Shown: piece by piece, positions 8,851 through 16,202 of the stretch | Layout of the letters: each line of letters begins with the position of its first letter | How positions within the stretch are numbered: the stretch's first letter is position 1 | NCBI RefSeq assembly: GCF_014596915.1 | Contig: NZ_JACVWU010000007.1 | Location: forward strand, 124,001 to 188,000 | Source of the DNA: Streptomyces sp. TRM68416 | GTDB taxonomy: Bacteria > Actinomycetota > Actinomycetes > Streptomycetales > Streptomycetaceae | Direction: 5' to 3' | DNA: 64,000 bases | Notes under the pieces: generated by a model | The model's database searches: none | What the model saw: the letters and a program-made list of their open reading frames with translations, nothing else | What the model was told of the DNA's origin: nothing | Program-made: the position numbers and the translations under genes

Positions 8851-10862
8851 CCCCCACCAGACGCACCGTCCTGCTCGCCGGCGCGACCGCCGCCCTGCTG
8901 TCCGCACTCCCGGCGGCCGCCGCCCCGAAGACCGGCGCGACCCCGCCGTACGCCTCCTACTGGTACCCGGACTCACTGCCCGCCGGCAGCCCGGGCGCCG
9001 GCATCACCTGGCGCAGCCTGAAGTCCTGGCGGGCGGCCGACGACCCCGACCTCGCCTTCAACGCCTCCTGCGTGCCGCTGGCCCGACGCTTCACCCCGAC
9101 CCCGGCGAACCCGACCGCCCGCCCGGACCGGGCCCGCATCCAGTCCCTGGTCTCCTTCGGGCCGACGTCGAGCAACCCCTCGCAGGGGTCGGCCACCGCC
9201 GACTACTACGCGCTCACCCACTGGGCCTACATCGACGAACTCGTCTTCTGGGGCGGCTCCTCGGGCGAGGGGCTGATCCTCGCGCCCAACGCGCCGGTCG
9301 TGGACGCCGCCCACCGCCACGGCGTGCCCGTCCTCGGCAACGTCTTCCTGCCGCCCGCGGCCTACGGCGGGCAGTTGCAGTGGACCCGCGACCTGGTGCA
9401 GAGAGACGCGGCGGGACGGTATCCGCTGGCCGCGCAGCTCGTCGCCGTCGCGTCGGCGTACGGCTTCGACGGCTGGTTCGTGAACGCCGAGACGGGCGGC
9501 GGGAACACCGCGCTCGCCACCGACATGCTCGGCTTCCTGCGGGAGCTGAAGTCCCTGGGCGCGGCGCGCGGGCAACGGGTGACCTGGTACGACTCGATGA
9601 CCGTGAACGGCACGGTGAGCTGGCAGGGGGCGCTCAACGCGCAGAACCAGTCGTTCTACGAGGCCGCCGACACCATGTTCGTCGACTTCCGCTGGACCGC
9701 GAACACCCTGGCCGCCTCCGGGCGGCGGGCGGACGGACTGGGGCGCGGCCGCTACGAGCTGTGGGCGGGCGTCGACGTGGAGGCGAACGGCTGGAACTCC
9801 GCCGTGGACTGGGACGCGATCGTGCCGACGGACAAGGCGCACGTCGTGTCGGTCGGCTTCTACCGGCCCGAGTGGACCCGCAACCACCTGCCCGCCTCCC
9901 GCACGCCGGGCGACTTCCACGCCTCCGACGACCGGTTCTGGACGGGCCGCTCCCTGGATCCGTCACGGCCGGACGGCACGGACGGCTGGCGGGCGCCAGC
10001 CGTGTCCGTAGCCGACCGGTCGACGGTGACCTCGGTGCCGTTCGCGAGCGTGTTCAACACCGGGCACGGGCTGCGATGGTACGAGGAGGGCGTCGTCGCG
10101 TCGGACCGGCCGTGGAACCATCTCGGCGTGCAGGACCGGCTGCCGTCACGGCGGTGGGTGGTGCGCACGGAGGGGCGGCGGCCGGCGGTCGGCTTCGACT
10201 TCGCCGACGCGTGGCGGGGAGGGAGCAGTGTGCTGGTTGCCGGTGAACTGGACGCTCCTGCGGTGCTGGATGTGTATGCGACACGGCTGCCGATCGGTGT
10301 GAACACGGTTGTCGAGCTGACGCATCGCATCGAGGAGGGTGATGTGAACGTCGAGCTGGCCGTGGCGACCGCCGAGCCCGAGGCGCCGGGGTCGACACCG
10401 CCGTACACCTATCTGCCTGTGAACTCGGTCAACGCCTGGCAGACGTCGACCGTGCCGCTCAGCGGGCTGACCGGGACCGTGCATGCGCTCGGGGTACGGC
10501 TCACCGGGGCCGGTGGGCCCGTGAAGTGGCGGCTCGGCGGGATCGCGGTGCGCGCCGCGGCCGGCACGCCCGCCGCGCCCGCGGCACCCTCCCGGCTGCG
10601 GATCACCGGCGCGAGCGGCGGCGACCTGCGCCTCGCCTGGAAACCGGCCCCCGCCTCCGCACCCGGCGCCGTCCGCCACTACACCCTGCACCGGGTCCTC
10701 CCCGACGGCAGCCGCCGCTTCCTCGGCGCCACCTGCCAGCGGGCCTACTTCGTCGCCGGCCTGCGACCCGAGCAGGGCGAGCGGGCGGCACGGTTCGAAG
10801 TACGTGCCGTAGGGGAGCTGTACACCTCGTCGGCGCCCGTGACCGTGACCCACCCCTGGTAA
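8847..10862 (+). CDS. GH85 endo-beta-N-acetylglucosaminidase, Tat-exported
   Basis: 671-residue exported enzyme that cleaves the chitobiose core of N-linked glycans between the two GlcNAc residues. The catalytic pair is visible as WFVNAETG with Asn213 (orienting the substrate acetamido group) and Glu215 (acid/base), the Asn-x-Glu signature of GH85. The N-terminus TRRTVLLAGATAALLSALPAAAA is a twin-arginine-type signal. GTG start at 8847 has AAGGAGG at 8831-8837. The catalytic barrel spans about 40-400, followed by a beta-sandwich region to about 560 and an Ig/FN3-like tail (about 575-665). Within the operon it is the only exported hydrolase, so it would release the oligosaccharide that the ABC importer takes up. 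Confidence 0.9.
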   Translation: MTPTRRTVLLAGATAALLSALPAAAAPKTGATPPYASYWYPDSLPAGSPGAGITWRSLKSWRAADDPDLAFNASCVPLARRFTPTPANPTARPDRARIQSLVSFGPTSSNPSQGSATADYYALTHWAYIDELVFWGGSSGEGLILAPNAPVVDAAHRHGVPVLGNVFLPPAAYGGQLQWTRDLVQRDAAGRYPLAAQLVAVASAYGFDGWFVNAETGGGNTALATDMLGFLRELKSLGAARGQRVTWYDSMTVNGTVSWQGALNAQNQSFYEAADTMFVDFRWTANTLAASGRRADGLGRGRYELWAGVDVEANGWNSAVDWDAIVPTDKAHVVSVGFYRPEWTRNHLPASRTPGDFHASDDRFWTGRSLDPSRPDGTDGWRAPAVSVADRSTVTSVPFASVFNTGHGLRWYEEGVVASDRPWNHLGVQDRLPSRRWVVRTEGRRPAVGFDFADAWRGGSSVLVAGELDAPAVLDVYATRLPIGVNTVVELTHRIEEGDVNVELAVATAEPEAPGSTPPYTYLPVNSVNAWQTSTVPLSGLTGTVHALGVRLTGAGGPVKWRLGGIAVRAAAGTPAAPAAPSRLRITGASGGDLRLAWKPAPASAPGAVRHYTLHRVLPDGSRRFLGATCQRAYFVAGLRPEQGERAARFEVRAVGELYTSSAPVTVTHPW

Positions 10863-10910
10863 CCGTCCGTCCCGTCCGTCCCACGCCCCCCACAGCCTTG
10901 GAGTGCCCCC

Positions 10911-13900
10911 ATGCATGACGACCGCAGCCTGGTCGAGGCCCGTCTCAAGCGCGTCCTCGACGAGCGCATCCGCCCCGCCGTGTACCCCGAGTCCGTACCG
11001 CTGAAGGTGGCCGTGTGGCACGCCCCCGGTGAGCCCGTGCCGGTCGCCGAAGGGCTGGCGGCCGAGCCCGAGCCGATCGAGGTCGGCGCACGCTGGGGCG
11101 CTCCCTGGGGCACCAGCTGGTTCCGGGTCACCGGGACCGTGCCCGAGGCGTGGGCCGGGCGGACCGTGGAGGCCCTGCTGGACCTCGGCTTCGACGAGAA
11201 CATGCCCGGCTTCCAGTGCGAGGGCCTGGTCTACCGGCCCGACGGCACCCCGGTGAAGGGCCTCAACCCGCGCAACCAGTGGGTGCGGATCGGTGCCCCG
11301 GTCGAGGGCGGCGAGCAGGTCCGGCTGCACGTCGAGGCCGCCTCCAACCCCGTCATCCTCGACTACCACCCGTTCCTGCCCACGCGGTTGGGCGACAAGG
11401 AGACGGCCGGCAGCGAGCCGCAGTACACCCTCACCCGCATGGACCTGGCCGTCTTCGACGAGACCGTCTGGCAGCTCGTCCTCGACCTGGAGGTGCTCGG
11501 CGAGCTGATGGCCGAGCTGCCGCTGGAGTCGGCACGCCGCTGGGACATCCTGCGGGCCGTCGAACGGGCCCTGGACGCGATCGACCTCCAGGACGTCAAC
11601 GGCACCGCCGCGCAGGCGCGCGTCCGGCTGGAGACGGTCCTGTCCGAACCCGCCGTCCCCTCCGCCCACCGGATCAGCGCGGTCGGCCACGCCCACATCG
11701 ACTCCGCATGGCTGTGGCCGCTGCGCGAGACGGTCCGGAAGGTGGCCCGCACGACCTCCAACATGACCGCCCTGCTGGAGGACGAGCCGGAGTTCGTCTT
11801 CGCCATGTCCCAGGCGCAGCAGTGGGCGTGGGTGCGCGACCACCGGCCGGAGGTGTGGGCGCGGGTGAAGAAGGCGGTGGCCGACGGACGGTTCGTGCCG
11901 ACGGGCGGCATGTGGGTGGAGTCGGACACCAACATGCCGGGCTCGGAGGCGATGGCCCGTCAGTTCGTGCACGGCAAGCGGTTCTTCCTCGACGAGTTCG
12001 GCGTCGAGAACGACGAGGCCTGGCTGCCCGACACCTTCGGATTCGCCGCCGGACTCCCGCAGATCATCAAGGCGGCGGGCGCCAAGTGGCTGCTGACGCA
12101 GAAGATCTCGTGGTCGCAGACGAACAAGTTCCCGCACCACACCTTCCAGTGGGAGGGCATCGACGGCACCCGGATCTTCACCCACTTCCCGCCGGTCGAC
12201 ACCTACAACTGCTCGATGAAGGGCAGCGAAATCGCCCACGCGGCCCGCAACTTCAAGGACAAGGGCGTCGCCCGGCACTCCCTGGCCCCCACCGGCTGGG
12301 GCGACGGAGGCGGCGGCACCACCAGGGAGATGATCGGCAAGGCGGCCCGCCTGCGCGACCTGGAGGGCTCGGCGACCGTCGTCTGGGAGACCCCGGCGGA
12401 GTTCTTCGCCAAGGCCGAGGCCGAGTACCCCGACCCGCCGGTCTGGGTCGGCGAGCTCTACCTCGAACTCCACCGCGCCACCCTCACCAGCCAGGCGAAG
12501 ACCAAGCAGGGCAACCGGCGCAGCGAACACCTCCTGCGCGAGGCGGAACTGTGGGCGGCCACGGCCGCCGTACGCACCGGATTCCCCTACCCCCACGCGG
12601 AGTTGGACCGGATCTGGAAGACGGTGCTGCTGCACCAGTTCCACGACATCCTGCCCGGCTCGTCGATCGCGTGGGTGCACCGGGAGGCGCGGCGGACGTA
12701 CGAGCTGATCGCCGAGGAGCTGACCGGGATCATCGAGGCCGCCCAGCGTGCGCTCGCGGGGGAGGGGACGCGGGACCTGGTGTTCAACTCGGCACCGCAC
12801 AGCCGGGGCGGAATCCCTGCGGGCGGCGCGGGGGCCGCGGCCGTCCCCGAACCGGTCCGGCCGGCCCCGCGCCCCGGCGGCGGCTACGTCCTGGACAACG
12901 GCCTGCTCCGGGTCGAGATCGACGCACGGGGACTGGTGGTCTCCGCCTACGACATCGAGGCCGACCGCGAGACCGTCGCCCCGGGCGCGGCGGCGAACCT
13001 GCTCCAACTGCACGCCGACTTCCCGAACATGTGGGACGCCTGGGACGTCGACGAGTTCTACCGCAACACGGTCACCGACCTCACCGACGCCGACGAGGTC
13101 ACCGCCGCCGCGGAAGGTGTGCGGATCGTGCGCTCCTTCGGCGCCTCCCGCGTCACCCAGGTGCTCTCCCTGGCGCCGGGAGAGCGGCGGCTGGTGCTGG
13201 ACACGGAGGTCGACTGGCACGAGACGGAGAAGTTCCTCAAGCTCGCCTTCCCGCTCGACGTGCACGCCGAACGCTACGCCTCGGAGACCCAGTTCGGGCA
13301 CTTCCACCGCCCCACCCACACCAACACCTCCTGGGAGGCGGCCAAGTTCGAGACCTGCAACCACCGCTTCGTCCACCTGGAGGAACCCGGCTGGGGCGTC
13401 GCCCTCGTCAACGACTCGACGTACGGCCACGACGTCACCCGCACGGTCCGCACCGACGGAGACCGCGGCACGACCACCACGGTCCGCGTCTCCCTGCTCC
13501 GGGCCCCCCGCTTCCCCGACCCCGAGACCGACCAGGGCGTCCACCGCTTCCGGCACGCCCTGGTGCCCGGCGCGGGCATCGGCGACGCGGTCCGCGAGGG
13601 CTGGCGCGTCAACCTGCCCGAGCGGCGCACCACCGGCGCCGCCGAGGTGGCCCCGCTGGTGACGGTCGACCGGGACGCGGTCGTCGTCACGGCCGTCAAG
13701 CTCGCGGACGACGGCAGCGGGGACGTGGTGGTCCGGTTCCACGAAGCCCACGGCGGGCGGACGCGCGCGACCCTCGCCGTCGGCTTCGAGGTCACGGACG
13801 TCACGGTGACCGACCTGCTGGAACGGCCACTCGCCGAGGCCCCCGCACCGGAGGTCAGCGGCAACCGCGTCACCCTGCGCCTGCGCCCCTTCGAACTGGC

Positions 13901-13925
13901 GACACTGCGGCTGCGGCGCGCGTGA
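10911..13925 (+). CDS. GH38 alpha-mannosidase, cytoplasmic
   Basis: 1004-residue retaining alpha-mannosidase of family GH38, without signal peptide. The zinc-site motif GHAHIDSAW gives His262 and Asp264; the nucleophile is Asp339 in MWVESDTNMPG; the late metal-ligand region reads LHQFHDILPGSSI. N-terminal domain (about 1-245) precedes the catalytic barrel (250-520), then the helical and beta-sandwich C-terminal domains (to 1004), a full-length family member. Removes alpha-linked mannose from the imported N-glycan fragment. Last gene of the operon, 48 bases after GH85 and followed by a strong hairpin. No frame damage seen. Confidence 0.93.
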   Translation: MHDDRSLVEARLKRVLDERIRPAVYPESVPLKVAVWHAPGEPVPVAEGLAAEPEPIEVGARWGAPWGTSWFRVTGTVPEAWAGRTVEALLDLGFDENMPGFQCEGLVYRPDGTPVKGLNPRNQWVRIGAPVEGGEQVRLHVEAASNPVILDYHPFLPTRLGDKETAGSEPQYTLTRMDLAVFDETVWQLVLDLEVLGELMAELPLESARRWDILRAVERALDAIDLQDVNGTAAQARVRLETVLSEPAVPSAHRISAVGHAHIDSAWLWPLRETVRKVARTTSNMTALLEDEPEFVFAMSQAQQWAWVRDHRPEVWARVKKAVADGRFVPTGGMWVESDTNMPGSEAMARQFVHGKRFFLDEFGVENDEAWLPDTFGFAAGLPQIIKAAGAKWLLTQKISWSQTNKFPHHTFQWEGIDGTRIFTHFPPVDTYNCSMKGSEIAHAARNFKDKGVARHSLAPTGWGDGGGGTTREMIGKAARLRDLEGSATVVWETPAEFFAKAEAEYPDPPVWVGELYLELHRATLTSQAKTKQGNRRSEHLLREAELWAATAAVRTGFPYPHAELDRIWKTVLLHQFHDILPGSSIAWVHREARRTYELIAEELTGIIEAAQRALAGEGTRDLVFNSAPHSRGGIPAGGAGAAAVPEPVRPAPRPGGGYVLDNGLLRVEIDARGLVVSAYDIEADRETVAPGAAANLLQLHADFPNMWDAWDVDEFYRNTVTDLTDADEVTAAAEGVRIVRSFGASRVTQVLSLAPGERRLVLDTEVDWHETEKFLKLAFPLDVHAERYASETQFGHFHRPTHTNTSWEAAKFETCNHRFVHLEEPGWGVALVNDSTYGHDVTRTVRTDGDRGTTTTVRVSLLRAPRFPDPETDQGVHRFRHALVPGAGIGDAVREGWRVNLPERRTTGAAEVAPLVTVDRDAVVVTAVKLADDGSGDVVVRFHEAHGGRTRATLAVGFEVTDVTVTDLLERPLAEAPAPEVSGNRVTLRLRPFELATLRLRRA

Positions 13926-13931
13926 GGCACC

Positions 13932-13975
13932 GCGGGTGCGTCCAGGCGCAGACCGGTCACCCCGGACGCACCCGC
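13932..13975 (+). terminator. Hairpin terminator after the N-glycan operon
   Basis: GCGGGTGCGTCC (13932-13943) is the exact complement of GGACGCACCCGC (13964-13975): a 12-bp perfect stem with a 20-base loop, 7 bases after the GH38 stop. No T-run follows, which is usual for Streptomyces. It would end the operon before the opposing membrane-protein gene. Confidence 0.7.
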
Positions 13976-14012
13976 CCACGGCCGAGTGCTCCAGCGGCTG
14001 CGCCGGCCCCGT

Positions 14013-15446
14013 TCAACGGGGCAGACGTTCGTCGCCCGCCCCCGCCAGGCGCGTCGGCGGCAGATACTCCCGTACATACGTCCGTTCCCAGCACGCCCCC
14101 GTCTCGCGCAGCTCCCGCCAGGTCGTGTAGCGGTAGCGGAACAGGCGGGCGCGGATGTAGCGGGGCGGCTCGTCCGGCGGGAAGGGGGAGCGGCGCAGCA
14201 GCTTCAGGGTCGCGCGGTCGTTCTCCAACAGCCGTTCCACCAGTGTGCCGAACCATGAACCGGCGTACGCCGGTGACAGGGCGGCGAACCACATCATCCA
14301 GTCGAGCCGCAGATGGTACGGCGCGAACTGCCGCGGCCGGCGCCGGGGATCGCCGGGCTTGCCCTTGAACTCGTACGCGCGCCAGTCGGAGTCCTCGCGC
14401 GGTACGGCCTCGGCGGTGCCCTCGATCACCACTTCGTGGCGGACGCGGCTGACGCTGCCGAACGCGCCGTAGCTGTTGACCAGATGGAGCGGGTCGAAGG
14501 AGCGGTTCATCACCTGGCGGCGGGAGAGCAGGTTGGCGACCGGGCGGTAGCTGAGGGCGAGGAGCAGGGCGCAGACGGCGAGGACCACGACCGCGTACCA
14601 CAGCGGCGCGTCCGGCGCCGAGGACGGGCCGGTGTCCGGCAGGCGCAGCGCCGACAGGGCCAGCACGATGGTGATCCAGTTCAGCCAGGCGAAGTTGCCC
14701 GACAGCACCAGCCACAGCTGGGTGACGATCATCAGGGAGGCGGCGGCCGTGGCGATCGGCTGCGGGGTGAACAGCAGGAACGGGACGGCGAGTTGGGTGA
14801 CATGGTTGGCGGCCGCCTCGACCCGGTGCAGCGGCCGGGGCAGGTGGTGGAAGAACCAGCTCAGCGGGCCCGGCATCGGCTGGGTCTCGTGATGGTGGTC
14901 CAGGCAGGTGAGCTTGCGCCAGCACGCGTCGCCCCGCATCTTGATCAGGCCCGCGCCGAACTCCACGCGGAACAGGATCCAGCGCAGCAGGAACAGCACC
15001 ACGACCGGCGGGGCCACCTCGTCGTTGCCGAGGAGGACGGCGACGAAGCCCACCTCCAGCAGCAGGGACTCCCAGCCGAAGCCGTACCAGGTCTGCCCGA
15101 CGTTGACGATCGACAGGTACAGCACCCACGGCACCAGCCACAGCAGCATGGCGCCCCAGAGCGGCAGGAGCCCGTCCAGTCCCGCGAGCAGCGCCGCCGA
15201 CACCGCGCAGCCCGCCCAGGCGCACCCGGCGAAGAACCGGTCGGAGTAGTGGAGGTGGAACAGGCTCGGTGCCCTCCGGAAGGGCACCCGTGCCACGAAC
15301 CGGGGTACGGGCAGCAGGCCCCGTTCGCCCATCAGCGCACGGAACTGGAGGGCCGCCGTGAGGAAGGCGACGAGGTACACCCCGGCCAGAGCCCGCTGGA
15401 AGAGCAGCCGGCTCAGCCAGTAGTCGGGTGCGGTGAACCAGTCCAC
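14013..15446 (-). CDS. Lipase maturation factor-like membrane protein
   Basis: 477-residue polytopic membrane protein of the LMF1/LMF2 (lipase maturation factor) family. Visible family features are the start MDWFTAPDYWLSRLLFQR, many hydrophobic helices from about 15 to 310, the conserved GLIKMRGDACWRKLTCLDHHHETQPMP segment region (Asp/Cys/His-rich loop, about 170-195), and the soluble C-terminal part with YEFKGKPGDPRRRP and LDWMMWFAAL. In vertebrates the family helps fold secreted lipases in the ER; the bacterial role is not established. ATG at 15446 is the obvious start. Its C-terminus faces the GH38 operon terminator. No lipase gene is adjacent. Confidence 0.85.
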   Translation of the reverse strand: MDWFTAPDYWLSRLLFQRALAGVYLVAFLTAALQFRALMGERGLLPVPRFVARVPFRRAPSLFHLHYSDRFFAGCAWAGCAVSAALLAGLDGLLPLWGAMLLWLVPWVLYLSIVNVGQTWYGFGWESLLLEVGFVAVLLGNDEVAPPVVVLFLLRWILFRVEFGAGLIKMRGDACWRKLTCLDHHHETQPMPGPLSWFFHHLPRPLHRVEAAANHVTQLAVPFLLFTPQPIATAAASLMIVTQLWLVLSGNFAWLNWITIVLALSALRLPDTGPSSAPDAPLWYAVVVLAVCALLLALSYRPVANLLSRRQVMNRSFDPLHLVNSYGAFGSVSRVRHEVVIEGTAEAVPREDSDWRAYEFKGKPGDPRRRPRQFAPYHLRLDWMMWFAALSPAYAGSWFGTLVERLLENDRATLKLLRRSPFPPDEPPRYIRARLFRYRYTTWRELRETGACWERTYVREYLPPTRLAGAGDERLPR

Positions 15447-15587
15447 GGCCGTGTTCTCCTTCGTCCAGTGTCGCGCCGTAGGCCCTCCGGAGGGATGTCA
15501 CTCTCCGTGTGTGACTCCTCCTGTTGCGTAACCCGGGTGAGTGAAGCAGACAATAGTGGCGAACTGCCCGGAAGCAGGCGGGAGAAC

Positions 15588-16103
15588 GTGGTGCGAACCT
15601 CCATCGGAACCTTCGTCATGACCAGCGCGCTCGCTACGGCGCTCCTTGTCGTCGGCCGCGGCGACGACGGTGTCGGCGACGGCAAGGACTCGGCGGCGCA
15701 CGGGGCCTTCACGGACTCCACCGTCGTCTCCACGGCTACCCTGCGGCCCGTCACCCGAACGCCGCAGTCGGACGAGGTCGGCCCCCTGTTCGTGCCGGAG
15801 ATCCCCGACCTGCCCGACGGCGGCGGGCTGATCCCGGACGACCTCGACGATCTCGACGACCTCGATGACCTTGACGAACTCGATGTGCTCGGCGACCTCG
15901 CTGACCTGGACGACCTCGCTGACCTGGACGGCTTCGGCGACCTCGCCGACCTCGGCGACCTCTCCGACCTCGACGGCTTCGGCGACCTCTCCGACCTCGA
16001 TGACCTCTCCGACCTCGACGGCTTCGCCGATCTCGACGATCTCGACGACCCGGCCGCCTTCGGCAGTGTCTTCGGCAGCCCCACGGACGTCTTCGACGGC
16101 TGA
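15588..16103 (+). CDS. Secreted acidic Asp/Leu-repeat protein
   Basis: About 171 residues: a hydrophobic leader (VRTSIGTFVMTSALATALLVVG), a 60-residue spacer containing PLFVPEIPDLPDGGGLIPDD, then about 70 residues made almost entirely of short repeats such as DLDDLDD, ADLDGFGDL and SDLDGFGDL, and a short tail ending TDVFDG. GTG at 15588 (or the adjacent GTG at 15591) is preferred because a GGGAGAA ribosome site lies just upstream. I do not recognise the family. The repeat is very acidic (Asp every second or third residue) and could bind calcium or form an extended surface filament; both are guesses. It is divergent from the lipase-maturation-like gene and precedes the PAS-SpoIIE gene. Confidence 0.65.
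   Translation: MVRTSIGTFVMTSALATALLVVGRGDDGVGDGKDSAAHGAFTDSTVVSTATLRPVTRTPQSDEVGPLFVPEIPDLPDGGGLIPDDLDDLDDLDDLDELDVLGDLADLDDLADLDGFGDLADLGDLSDLDGFGDLSDLDDLSDLDGFADLDDLDDPAAFGSVFGSPTDVFDG
15840..16052 (+). repeat. In-frame Asp-Leu coding repeat
   Basis: A run of imperfect 9- to 27-base direct repeats built on GACCTCGACGAC and GACCTCGCCGACCTC-like units inside the acidic secreted protein. The best-conserved longer unit encodes DLSDLDGFGDL / DLADLDGFGDL and recurs about every 30-45 bases. Because the repeat is in frame and codon-biased, unequal recombination would change length without breaking the gene. Confidence 0.75.
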
Positions 16104-16202
16104 CCGACGGCCGATGGTCAGCGACCGGTCACCGCGGACCGTCGCGGGCGGCCCCCGCTCCTCCCGGTCGAAGAATCGGACAAACCCTGACAAGGTGGCC
16201 CC

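Noticed and set aside
10146..13979. A very long open frame antisense to the GH38 and GH85 genes
   Set aside because: High GC leaves the antisense frame without stops; its translation is Gly/Arg/Val/Asp repetitive and the GH38 and GH85 active-site motifs are on the other strand.
15498..16193. Minus-strand frame with EVGEV-type repeats opposite the Asp/Leu gene
   Set aside because: The repeat is the mirror of the plus-strand coding repeat; no ribosome site or signal, and the plus frame has a good leader.
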